Of a stretch of DNA of 64,000 nucleotides, positions 54,843 through 64,000 are shown one piece after another. Position 1 is the first letter of the stretch. Every line of letters begins with the position of its first letter. This stretch comes from Termitomyces sp. T153 (lineage: Eukaryota; Basidiomycota; Agaricomycetes; Agaricales; Lyophyllaceae). The stretch covers positions 151,158 through 215,157 of the forward strand of contig JACKQL020000082.1 of NCBI GenBank assembly GCA_018296165.2, written 5' to 3'. A program made the translations under genes and the position numbers. Under the pieces are notes generated by a model, which had not been told where the DNA came from, ran no database searches, and saw nothing but the letters and a program-made list of their open reading frames with translations.

Positions 54843-55519
54843 GAATCCGGATCCTGTTTTGCTTACACATACATTGTTAAAAGGGCGAAGGGTTTAGTTC
54901 CTGCTGACGGAGTGACATAGAACTTGAACCTATGACCATGTTGTTCTTTGGCCCGGGAATTATCTACGACTCCAGTCTTTCATGCGTACCCCACATCTTC
55001 TCCGTGACCAAGTCCAACTTCATGTCTATTTTTCCACGTCTTTTCTCATGATCCTGAAAATGGTCGTGTTTTTTGTTGCGCTTATGGACAGGGCGAGTTT
55101 TCGGTCGGCGTTATATCTCCTGTTGTTGCGCTCAAGGTCCCTATTAGCACAGTTGCACCAAAACTCCCATCTGGAAATTGCAATAGAATTTTCCGTTCCT
55201 ACTCTTGATGTTTTAGTGGCGGCCACGGAGCAGGTGGACCTCTCAAAGCCATCATCAATTCTCTATTGAACGTGCTCACTGTGATTGATGTGAGTATCAT
55301 AATTGAGTCACCAGACCGCAATGGCCTAACTACACAATCCTGACAGCGAGGCCGTCGTAGTATAAACAAAATAGAAGTATTGCGTCGCAGGCTGAATTTT
55401 TCGAAAACAATCACTTCTAGCTCGAGAGCGGACGCCAGTGCCCATCAGCCTTCAAGACTAATTTCCAAGAGAAATTTTGAAACAGTAAGCCGTTAGATAA
55501 TAGCCAAGGGTGATCGTAG
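54843..55519 (+). repeat. Inverted segmental duplicate of 31965-32630
   Basis: See the left copy. The frame LALMD...TLDVLVAATEQVDLSK is open here over 95 codons (54982-55269) but its product is unknown. It sits between tRNA-like units, so it was probably inserted into the array. Confidence 0.85.
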
Positions 55520-55647
55520 GTTGACTCACGCCTTGGTGTATTTCACAAATGAACATACGAACTTTTTCTTCCTGTCTAGGATGGATGAAACACCACTATA
55601 GTCACGTGAACATCACAATCCCTGAACACGTCTAACCCCATATAACA

Positions 55648-55745
55648 TGTCCCATGGCTTAGTTGGTCACGGCGTCCGACTGTTATGTATTTCCCTTCTT
55701 CATCTAAACATCAGAAGATCGAGAGTTCGAGTCTCTCTGGGACAG
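55648..55745 (+). tRNA. tRNA-Asn(GTT), intron-bearing, best-folding unit
   Basis: Acceptor TGTCCCA/TGGGACA (7 of 7 pairs), A box TGGCTTAGTTGG, D arm with GGTCACGGC, anticodon stem TCCGA/TCAGA (one mismatch), loop CTGTTA+A with anticodon GTT, an intron of about 24 nt at the usual 37/38 site, T arm GAGAG-TTCGAGT-CTCTC. A T-rich Pol III stop follows near 55766 (TTTTTCC). It could be a working gene or a recent retroposed copy. Confidence 0.6.
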
Positions 55746-55882
55746 CTATGGTATGCGCATGATTACTTTTTCCTCTCCCATCTAGATGGACGGATAGGGT
55801 CCTGGGAACTGTGCGTCTGACTGTTAATTATCTCACGCGAACATAAGATAACAATACTTGGACACTTCGAGTCACACCTAAA

Positions 55883-55981
55883 TGTCCCATGGCTTAGCTG
55901 GTCACGGCGTCCGACTGTTATCGCCAAAATCTAGTCCTATGTAACATCGGAAGATCAAGAGTTCGAGTCTGTCTGGGACAG
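55883..55981 (+). tRNA. tRNA-Asn(GTT)-like, intron-bearing
   Basis: Perfect acceptor and anticodon stems (TCCGA/TCGGA), loop CTGTTA+A, intron of about 25 nt. The T stem is spoiled (AAGAG against CTGTC), so function is doubtful. CTTTTCC follows near 56005. Confidence 0.5.
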
Positions 55982-56102
55982 ATACAAATTTATATAGGAA
56001 TTCCTTTTCCTTCTATCTAGATGGATGATACTACACCTGAACACCACCAACCAAGCTCACACGAACAAAACATAACCTGGACACGTCGATTTTGGTACAA
56101 GA

Positions 56103-56185
56103 TGTCCCCATGGCTTAGTTGGCATCTGATTGTTATTGCAACTTACAAGGCTATGAGATCGAGTGTTCAAGTCTCTCTGGGACAG
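56103..56185 (+). pseudogene. tRNA-like unit, D arm shortened
   Basis: TGTCCCC start and TGGGACA end remain; the D and anticodon arms are reduced (GGCATCTGATTGTTAT). Confidence 0.5.
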
Positions 56186-56358
56186 TGATTGGCAAATGTA
56201 AGTAAGATTCCTTTTTCTTTTCCTATCTAGATGGACCATAGGGGTCCTGAACACCCACAACGTCCAACACCCCAATGATTGAGTCGGGTCTCTCAACACC
56301 ACCATAGTCACGTGAACGAAATATAACAATCCCTGAACACTTCAAACTGCATGTAACA

Positions 56359-56385
56359 TGTCCCATGGCTTAGCTGGTCACAGTG
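56359..56385 (+). pseudogene. tRNA-like 5' fragment cut by the LINE
   Basis: TGTCCCATGGCTTAGCTGG and eight more bases, broken in the D arm exactly where the LINE 3' tail begins. Confidence 0.6.
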
Positions 56386-56777
56386 TATGAATGAAAGAAT
56401 GAAATTTAGCCACTGGCAAGCTACACTACTGAGCTAAGAAGTGGGGGTGACATTTCGTCACTCCTATTAGTTAATGTCTAAATCATTGTATGTATTATCC
56501 TTCGTTGTCGTTCAAAGTTTTTGCTCCATACATCGCCTATCTGCATTATTTTCGGCTTGTTGTCAGTTGGGTTCGTCGTCGTGCGTGATGATAGAGTGTG
56601 TGTGTGATGTCAGTCGCCTTGCTGTTCCTTTGCCTCACCACTTCCCAATCTCTACTCTTTCCCTGCACCCCGGGTCACTCTCCTTTCCCGTCGTTACGAT
56701 CTTCGCCTCCTGTTCGCCGATCTTGTCTTCATCAGTTCCTCTTGCGTTTCCCTTCGCCTTCCTCCCTCCTCTGCCTC

Positions 56778-57446
56778 TCACCTCTCCTCTCCCTCTTCCT
56801 CCCCGTCTGATTCCCCCGCCTCTTCTCCTTCTCCGTTCTCCCCTATCTCTCCTTCTTCTTCTTCTTCGTTCCCTTCGTCGTTTTCTTCATCGTCCGCTGT
56901 CGGCTTGGACGCTTTCATGCGCGGTTCACCCGTCTTTGTGAAAGCTCCCGACTTTTCAAGGAATTTCGCCATTGCTCGTAGTCCCTCCTTCGATCCTAGG
57001 AGGTTTCCTATATCTAGATTTTCGTCGGCTTCCCTCAGTATTTCTCTATGTGTTTCGTAACGGCGGCAGTCTTGTATTATGTGGTCTCGTGTTTGGAGGT
57101 GCTCTCCGCACGGGCAGTCTGTTCGTTTGTTAGGTACGAATCGAGCGTAGTACTCACCAATGAAGCCATGTTTTGTTCTGCATTGTGTCAGTTGGCTGAA
57201 GACTTCTCTTGACGTCTCCCACACATGTTGCCTGGGTTTCCATGAGGGCGGGAACTTGTTCGCCCTCGCGAAACCTCCTGTGGGAGCCGTCCTGATCCAC
57301 TCTCTTCTCCACTTTTCCATCATCTTTTCCTTCGACTGTCGTTTTGCATGCGTTATTGTCGTGTAGTCTTGTGTCCACAGTCGTGCCCCTTCCTTTGCTT
57401 CTTCATCTGCCCTCTCATTTCCTGGTACCTCCGTGTGTCCGGGGCA
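56778..57446 (-). pseudogene. ORF2 C-terminus: end of RNase H and Cys/His finger (LINE)
   Basis: After an in-frame TAG at 57447-57449 (His-Ile-Glu-stop-Cys-Pro-Gly-His) the same frame continues with PGNERADEEAKEG, the last RNase H motif with its catalytic Asp, then CPCGEHLQTRDHIIQDC, the C-terminal finger of Tad-type ORF2 proteins, and ends in a long Glu-rich tail. Confidence 0.8.
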
Positions 57447-57449
57447 CTA

Positions 57450-59430
57450 TTCTATGTGGACTGTTCTTTCGGGGTCTCCATCTAGAAAGTGGTTAATCAG
57501 TGAGGTGAACTTTTCCATCACCTGCTGTCCTGGTTGCTCTTTAGGTTCGTATACGTTTGTCACTGCTGCCGAGTTGTCAGCGTATAAGTGTATGTGTTTG
57601 ATTACCTCGTGACTTTTTGTGTACTTGACTGCCTCGACCGCAGCGTAGGTCAGGCCTACCAGTTCCGCATCATATACCTCTGCCTTCTGACCCAGTCCTC
57701 CTCGTCGTGTTATCACTTCCCTGTCTTTGTGTTAGCCGACTAGTCCCCATCCTGTGTCCTTTCCTGTATCTCTTCCCTCCGCGTCCAGCATGGACCCGTC
57801 GGAGTACATGATGAGGTTGTTACTGTTCCTTGTAAGGCACTGTATGGTTTTCTTGTGTTCCTTGGCCGCCTCGTCTTTCTTGACATTCGGGTTCATGCCT
57901 ATGACTATCAGTCTCCCCTTGTAACATTTAGCAGTTCTCCTCCAGGGAGGGCTGAGGAACGGTACGATACGTTCCCCTTCCCCTGGCTTGTATGTTCTGT
58001 TGGTCAGGGATTCCATCTGTGTTGGTTTGGGTTTCCTCCTGCTGCGGTTTTTCCTGTGTGAGGGTAGCGGTAGTGTCACCTTGGGTGGGTTACCACTCCT
58101 CCACTCCTTGGGTAGTCGTTTGATGATGGGGTGGGTTTCCTGTAAGCGGTGCAGTCTGTGAGCATAGCCTTCACATGCTAATTCCATTGTCAGTTCTATA
58201 GGTGGTATTGCTAGGTCAATTTCTAACGCCTTGATAGGCGTGGTCCTAAATGCTCCTGCAATGTGTCGCAGCGCTTTGTTCTGTACCCTTTTAAGTCTGT
58301 CGATGTGGCCGCTTTTGCCAGTCCACCATACCAGGCTTGCGTAGGTCATAACTGGTATCATGCATGTCCTGTATAATGTTCTCAGTTGTATTTGTGACAG
58401 ACCTCGTATTGTGTTTGCCAGCATTTGCATTCCTGTCACTGCTCTCTTTGCTTTGTCTGCCATCTTACGTACATGCTGATAGAAAGTGAGTTTCCTGTCC
58501 AAGTATACTCCCAGTATCCTGATTGTGTCTCCAGCTTCTATTGTGGTCTCCCATCCGTCTTCCATTGGTAGCCTGATAGTAGGTGAGTAGCCTTTATCAT
58601 GTCTCCATGAGTGATGCATTGCTTCGGACTTTTCCGGCGCTGTTGACAGGCCCACCTTTACAAGCCATGTAGTTACCTCTATGAATGCGATGCGTATCAT
58701 CCTGACATTGGTGTCCAGGGAGTTCGATGAGACCCTGAGTGTCCCATCATCAATGTACATGTCCAGCATTGGATCTGTTGGGTCATCTTCCCTAGGCAGA
58801 GTTGTACCTGTGGTCGTTCTCTTTGCCTCCATTATTTCCAGTATTTTGCTTCCATAGATGATCGATAGGATTGGTGATACTGGTGAGCCCTGGGGGATGC
58901 CATTTTTTACCAGTTTCATATTCCCTCTGCATCCATCTAGGCATATGGCTGCTTCCCTGTCCATTAAAAAAGACTCTACCCATTTGACCAATTGCATTGG
59001 TATTCCTTTGTGTTTCAGTTCTCTTATTAGTCTTGCGTGATTCACGTTGTCAAAATATCCTGAAATGTCAAAAGTTAGTACTGTTGTAACCTTTCTGTGG
59101 TTATGCACTGCCTGCATATCTTGTACATGAGTCAGTAGTGCATCGCTTGTCGTGCTGCACGGTCTACCTCCAAACTGGTTGGTCGGTACTAAGTCACCCT
59201 TCCCTACCATGTAGCTCAGCCGTTTTGCCACTATGCTTTCCAGTACCTTTCCTAAGCATTCTAGCAGTTGTATTAGTTGATATGCTTTAGGTTCCGTATA
59301 GTCTGGCTTGTTTGGTTTCCTTAACGCCACCGCTATCACTTTTTGCCAAACTGCTGGGTGGTGTCCGGTCTGTATACAATGGTGCATTAGTCCCATTATT
59401 ATACCTTCCTCTGCCTGCCATGCCCATCAG
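57450..59430 (-). pseudogene. ORF2 reverse transcriptase and RNase H (LINE)
   Basis: RT motifs in order: KPNKPDYTEPKAYQLIQLL, FGGRPCSTTSDAL, LTFDISGYFDNVNH, NGIPQGSPVSPILS and the catalytic MYIDDGTL with both Asp kept. The thumb and spacer follow, then RNase H starts with LIMYSDGSML, AEVYDAELVGL and HLYADNSAAV (Asp, Glu, Asp). An in-frame TAA at 57732-57734 and the TAG at 57447 interrupt it. A frame shift near 59425 separates it from the endonuclease. All catalytic residues I can see are present. Confidence 0.9.
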
Positions 59431-60907
59431 ACCACTGTGAAGGGCTGTTGGCTTTCCCCTGGTGCTTTTTTGTGCTTTGTTGGTAAATCGCCTTGTGCAC
59501 TTCATCCCTTGTCAGTTCCACATGGCTGATGATGTTTGGTTGCTCATGTATTGGGGTGGGCGGGTTGTTGTTGTCTAGTTCTGGTGGGGGTTTGAAAAGT
59601 GCTTCTCTGAGCGCGTCGCACTTGTCCTCATGTTGGATTGCTGGATCCCTACCTGCCCTCTTGATGGCCGGTGATGGATAGTTCCGTGTAACTTTGGACC
59701 AACCCCTTAGGTTCCATACTTTGTCCAGTGTTGCTTCTTCCAGGGTCTTTGTGATCCAGTCCCGCTTTTCTCTTTTATACAGTCTCCCAAAGTAGTTAGT
59801 AGTCTTTCAGATGGCATGTTCTATCATCTCATTGCATTCCTGTCACCTTTCCTTATACTGTTGTTGTTGTTCCCTGAGCTTTGTCCTTGTCTTGTTCACA
59901 ATTTTGAGATCTTCTGTCCACCACGGTCTTGCCCTCTCTGAATTCCATTTTGTCTTTACCGTTTCCGCTGATGCTGTCTTCATTGCTTCCATGATGATGC
60001 GTGCATCTTCATCAAGTTCTGCTGGTGTTTGGGTTATATTTTTATCCTGTAACTTCTCCCACCTGTCTCCATGTTCTTCCATGGCCGTTGAAAAAGCGGT
60101 CATCCAGTCATCTGGCTTCGCCTCCTTGAAGTTGTATTTTGTGTCTGTGATGTTGTCGATTTCAGTACTACCATGTTCAATTACCCAACGCAACACGTGG
60201 TGGTCTGAGCCACATGTGAGCATTGCATCTACCGCCCATTCTTTCACTGCGTCCAATTCTATTGCTGCTGCATTGGCCCATGTCAGGTTGATGACTGATA
60301 TGGCGCCTTGCTTTCTGTGCTTGTGGTACATGCACTCTCCCTTTGTGTTGATTAAAGAGAAGCTGTTTCCCTGTAGCCATTCCACCAGTTGTCTTGTCCT
60401 TTCTGATGGCGGTTGGTTGCTGATGCTCCAGTCTGGATGGTGTTTATTCCAGTCCCCACTGATGATGACTGGGTTTTCCAGCGGTAGCCTGAGCATTTGT
60501 ATTCTCTTGGCTGTGTCACTGTGTCTGTTTATCGAGCTCTTTGCTCTTGGTTGGCTATAAATGTTAGCTATCGTTACTGTTGGGTATCTTGCCTGTTCCA
60601 CATCTATTACTTGGATATCCAGATCTTTTGCTATGTCTGACCACAGCATGACGTTGAAGTCCAGCCTCTTCTTCACATATGCCATTGTTCTTGGCCTTTG
60701 CCCATGAGTTGTGTTCAAAACTGGGAGTATTGGTGTCCATACAGAGTGTGCCACCAGTCCCGCATTGCTGCTCCCAATCTCATCCCACCATGGTTCCATC
60801 ATTAATATTATGTTGCACCTGTCAATGTATGTATTAAGTATAGTATGACATACCACATTACTTCTGTTTGCAGTAATCTGTATTATCTTGATAGGTTTTG
60901 TCTTCAT
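59431..60907 (-). pseudogene. ORF2 N-terminus: APE-type endonuclease (LINE)
   Basis: 354 open codons (60907-59843) with the endonuclease signatures IIQITANRSN, ILMMEPWW, VIISGDWNKHHPDW, INLTWAN and CGSDHHVLRW. The first catalytic Asn and the final SDH are kept; the usual Asp of DLTW is Asn here (CpG-type change possible). Two TGA stops near 59840 and 59816 follow before the link to RT. This enzyme nicks the target DNA. Confidence 0.88.
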
Positions 60908-61029
60908 GAAGTTCTATCTTCTATAACTTGCTTATGTTGTGTTGTGTTCTCTTTTTCAACTATTGTTATGGGTGTATACTCCTTCTGTATCACCCTGTAT
61001 GCGTTGCCATGTCCGGACCTGTTGTTGTC

Positions 61030-61692
61030 CTAGGTCGTCAAGTTTCTTTTATCAGATTTCTTACCTCTTGTCTGCAGAATCCATCCTTCTGCTTCGTCCT
61101 CCACAATGTCCATACCGTTTCCTTCTTTCTCTGCCCTCGCCTGTTCTCCTTGGCCTTGGGTTGCCATACCCTTTGTTATTGTCTCCCTTCCCCCATCCTC
61201 CCTCTTCCTTACCTTTCTTCCTCCGGCTGCCTTATCCCTCAGTCTGTTTATTCCTGCTGCCTTCATGCATGCTGGGCATTTTCTATCTGTCGCTGGGTGG
61301 TCATCCCTGCAGTTCGCACATCTTGCTCTTTGGTTTTCTCATGTAGTCATCATCGCTGTGTTTTTGGGATTGATGTCTTCATCCATCCTGAACCTGTTTT
61401 CCGGGTTGTGTTTGTTTTTGGTGTGGTTCCCAGCGCATATGTGGCACCTTGCCTCGTTGTTGCACCTCACTACATGGTGGCCTAGCTTCCAACACTTACT
61501 ACATTGCAGTACTGGTGGTCTGTCCGCATGTGGGACTACTTCGCAGAACCTGGCAAACATTGTGAGTTGCCTCAATTTCACTAGCCTGTCAGCATCATCT
61601 TCCTTTTTGAATTCCATCACTATTGATGAGTAGTCCTTCTCCATTAAGTCCACCTCGGCTCGCTGATGTGCTCCTATGCCACCTAGTGCCAT
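61030..61692 (-). pseudogene. ORF1 C-terminal half with three zinc knuckles (LINE)
   Basis: CSKCWKLGHHVVRC (C-X2-C-X4-H-X4-C), CHICAGNHTKNKH and, after a TGA that should be CGA, CANCRDDHPATDRKC. A basic Lys/Arg/Gly tail follows. This is the RNA-binding ORF1 protein of Tad-like LINEs. The upstream half begins at 62803, beyond the insertion. Confidence 0.8.
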
Positions 61693-62799
61693 GCAGGAAA
61701 CCTAAAAAGAGGACCTAACACTAGTCACTAGATAGGGTAGCTGGCAGTAGGAAGTTAATAGTTGAGGGCAAATCAGTAACCATCCCAGAGAACTAGAGCA
61801 AAAGTTGAGATGTGGGGTGAAGTAGAAAGAAGTCGCTATCACTAGCTGAGGTTGCTAGTGACAGTAAGGAAAAATGGGTGAAGACAGATAATGTTGCTAA
61901 GACAAAGTGAACTTGTAACGGTGGTGAGGAGAGTAGGGAGAGAGAAGGTGGTAAGGGAAGGACTGAAACCAGGGGACAGACGTGAACTAGTCACTAGCCG
62001 TAGTTGCTAGCGTTGCTAAGTCGAATTAACGCAAATAGGCACCTGCAGTTGGTACCAAACTAAGTCAAAGTCGAAGTTGAGGAGGCTCATTGCTAAGCCG
62101 GAGTCAAAGACGAGATAAGGGAAAGAAAGGCAAAGTGAAATCTCAAGCTGGTAGGCTTAGAGAGAGCAGCTAGTCGACTCTGAAGGGGGTTCTCTGTTCT
62201 TCTTTTGGTGTCTATGTACAGTCAGTATTTATACGTTTTGAAGTATAGTATGTGAAAGTAAACAAATAAGTACTAGCAACAGCATCTGTCACTGTGCTTA
62301 TGGTGCATACAAGGTGTCAGTCTGTAACTAAGTGAAAAATCATAGGCAAAGTCTTGGTGACACCTAATTGCTAATAAAAACCAAAAAGAAACAAGTCCAA
62401 TGTCAACACCTGAAGCATAGATGCTGTTCAAGTATGTGGGTAAGCTCGGCAAACAAAATGATAGTAAAAAGGTACACGTCTGATAATTTGTCCATATTTA
62501 GTAGGAGAATGCTGTTTTGTCGCCAGGATTGCTAGGGTCGCTAATAATCATCGCTAGGGGGGTCCAGGCGGGTCCAGGCCTTGATGATCTAGGCCCAAGT
62601 TCCAGACTCCTTGTGATATTTCTCGTGCTCAATAATTCTCATGGTTGCTAGAGTCTCGTGCTTTAGTCCAACCCTCAGGCTCGGTTCCATGTGCTGAGTG
62701 TTGTGACTTGTGCCAAATACAAAGTAGTCAGTTGCTGCTAAGTCCACAATGCCAAAAATGCTGAAAATGGTGCTCAGCAATAACTGGGGCTCATCATCA
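61693..62799. mobile_element. 1,107-bp insertion in LINE ORF1, class unknown
   Basis: The LINE frame reads ...G-P-P-R-W-M before and A-L-G-G-I-G-A-H after. CAT (minus: ATG) stands at both borders (61690-61692, 62800-62802), and the length plus the duplication is a multiple of three. No terminal inverted repeat is clear. In minus sense there is a TATA-like TATAAATACTG (near 62230) followed by a promoter-like leader, and repeated CACTAGC/TAGTGAC words. A 63-codon frame (62589-62780) is unrecognised. Confidence 0.65.
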
Positions 62800-62802
62800 C
62801 AT

Positions 62803-63916
62803 CCACCTGGGAGGGCCTATTGGCGCCACTTCTGACAGTACCAGATTGTTCAAGGTGAGTTCTTCCATTAGCTCATCGGGTGTATGTGTACGTCCTTTTC
62901 CTCTCATACCAGTCCAAACTCCGTTTATACAAATTTTGAACCTCTGATCATCTGTGAGCATATCTAGTGTGTTGGCTGGCACTCCTAGTATATCTTTGAA
63001 TTTCCCTCTGTGCTTGCATAGTTCCGCCCCTTGCTGGTCTGCTTGGAGCATGAGGACTAGGTTCTGACAGTGGTTGTATTGGGTGGATGCTACTCATAGA
63101 TGTTGTGACTCCTCATAGTCGGTGAGGCAGTTGTTTATGAGGGTGACGATTCTATGGGGCGTGAGCACAGTTGAGTCAATTTTCTCTCTGGGAATGATGA
63201 TCAGGCAGGCTGGGTGGTGTGATTCGAGAGGTGACCATGGTGTGTGTTTGGGCTTTACTGGTGGTAGCTGGGTGGTTTTGTTTTTGCTTGGTTTGTACAT
63301 TGGTCCGGTCGCAAAGATGTTGTTGGTGCCCTGAGCTTGTGTCTGACCTCCCTGTTCCTCCCCGGTCTGTCTCAGCTTTGCCTCCAGGCAACTCTCAAGC
63401 TTCTGTACTACCTTGGCCAGGCTTTCTATGGATTCAATTACTGCATCAAATTTCTGGTTTATCATCGAGGAATCAGCTTCTTCCATGCTAGTTACTTTCT
63501 CACCAGCTTCTTCAATTTTTGGCAGGATTTTTATGCTTATTGCGTGAGAAAGTTCTTGGGTGTGTTGGCTCCATTGCTGGTGGTCTGAGTATTGGCATAG
63601 AGTGTGGTAGAGCGTCTCTAGTTGGTCTGTGACCATGCCCTCCAGGAGTGGCCTCCAGTTGTCCATGTCCGAGTCTTCTGTTTGTATGTCCATTTCATCT
63701 TCATTGTCTCACATCCTTCCCTCGCCACTTGTATTGTGCTTTTTTTGCGTTGTGTGTGGGTGTTCTGGGTGTTGGTTTGTCAAAGATGTCTGCCTCTCTA
63801 ACCCTCTTCTGTCCATTTATCTTTTTCAAAGGTGACGGTATCAATCCTCCCGCCTGGTCGACTCTTGGTCTGTCCGGTGGTTCTTTATATGCTTTAAATA
63901 TGCTCATATTTTGCAT
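62803..63916 (-). pseudogene. ORF1 N-terminal half (LINE)
   Basis: Two open pieces in one frame (63693-63094 and 63051-62803) parted by a TGA, plus an earlier piece (63916-63701) in another frame. Content: Lys/Arg/Pro-rich start, an acidic DSDMDNW region, a helical coiled-coil-like part (FDAVIESIESLAKVVQKLES) and ACLIIIPREKIDS, then VLSEVAPIGPPRW. This is the Gag-like part before the zinc knuckles. The start codon lies at or beyond 63916. Confidence 0.7.
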
Positions 63917-64000
63917 ATGGTTTTCTAGGTGATTACTCCTCTACTCTGGGGCCATGGGAAAAATCTGGCCTGGTAGTGGTAGCGGATCAACAAGCGTTTT

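Larger units (their letters stand above)
56386..64000 (-). mobile_element. Tad1-like LINE (minus strand), 5' end outside window
   Basis: ORF1 with three zinc knuckles, ORF2 with APE endonuclease, reverse transcriptase, RNase H and a C-terminal Cys/His motif, in this order on the minus strand. RNase H plus this layout fits the fungal Tad1 clade. The 3' tail is TTTCATTCTTTCATTCATA, an ATTC-type repeat, placed inside a tRNA-like unit. Few stops, mostly TGA for CGA, and one frame shift in ORF2. CpG is still common, so it is younger than the gypsy nests. Confidence 0.92.

Noticed and set aside
56474..61633. Long plus-strand frames opposite the LINE (for example 56474-56941, 59811-60560, 60928-61485, 61106-61633)
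   Set aside because: They are antisense to ORF1/ORF2 segments with clear endonuclease, RT, RNase H and zinc-knuckle motifs; composition is typical of shadow frames.

Overview
The window looks like a repeat-rich piece of an Agaricomycete (mushroom-forming basidiomycete) genome. The reasons are 50-95 nt GT-AG introns, Tf1/sushi-type chromoviruses, a Tad1-like LINE, a fungal NB-ARC/TPR NLR with an MLKL-NTD-like N terminus, and a multi-pass membrane protein type common in Agaricomycetes. No bacterial operon logic applies.

Layout. 1-25.4 kb is a nest of decayed LTR retrotransposons with almost no CpG. It holds a plus-strand Ty3/gypsy chromovirus (family A, 1-8432), a second family A copy on the minus strand (8433-15564) broken by a foldback MITE and by an LTR fragment, and a family B gypsy element on the minus strand (16003-22669, 5-bp target duplication AGTAG). 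25.4-42.5 kb is the CpG-containing, gene-bearing part. It holds two tandem DUF3602 (Par32-like, GRGGAGN-repeat) genes, a decayed Urc1/GTP-cyclohydrolase-II-like fragment, a decayed seven-TM-type gene and an intact 1009-aa NLR gene. 42.4-56.4 kb holds tRNA-Asn(GTT)-like repeat units, split by a second CpG-poor nest of family C gypsy elements. One young, CpG-rich family B LTR sits inside an integrase with a perfect GTGGT duplication. 56.4 kb to the right edge is a Tad1-like LINE on the minus strand, itself broken in ORF1 by a 1.1-kb insertion.

How the parts relate. The autonomous elements are dead. Reading frames are mostly kept, but stops are largely TGA where CGA is expected, and in two elements the reverse-transcriptase YLDD box has become YLDN, the change expected when the CpG inside GAC-GAC decays. 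This points to CpG methylation and deamination as the main silencing mutation. The host genes (DUF3602 pair, NLR) keep CpG and open frames.

The most interesting points are: (i) matches between a site just inside the 5' LTR and the R region of the LTR, 12 nt in family B and 11 nt in family C, as expected of Tf1-style self-priming instead of tRNA priming; (ii) a long reading frame of about 1,120 codons, broken only by stops, in the env position of the family A chromovirus; (iii) an Urc1-like host gene fragment fused to a family B LTR; (iv) a family of intron-bearing tRNA-Asn-like units repeated at least 14 times; (v) two exon-per-repeat DUF3602 paralogues, one with a 6 x 23 bp minisatellite running over its stop codon. 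Everything is read by eye; no searches were run.
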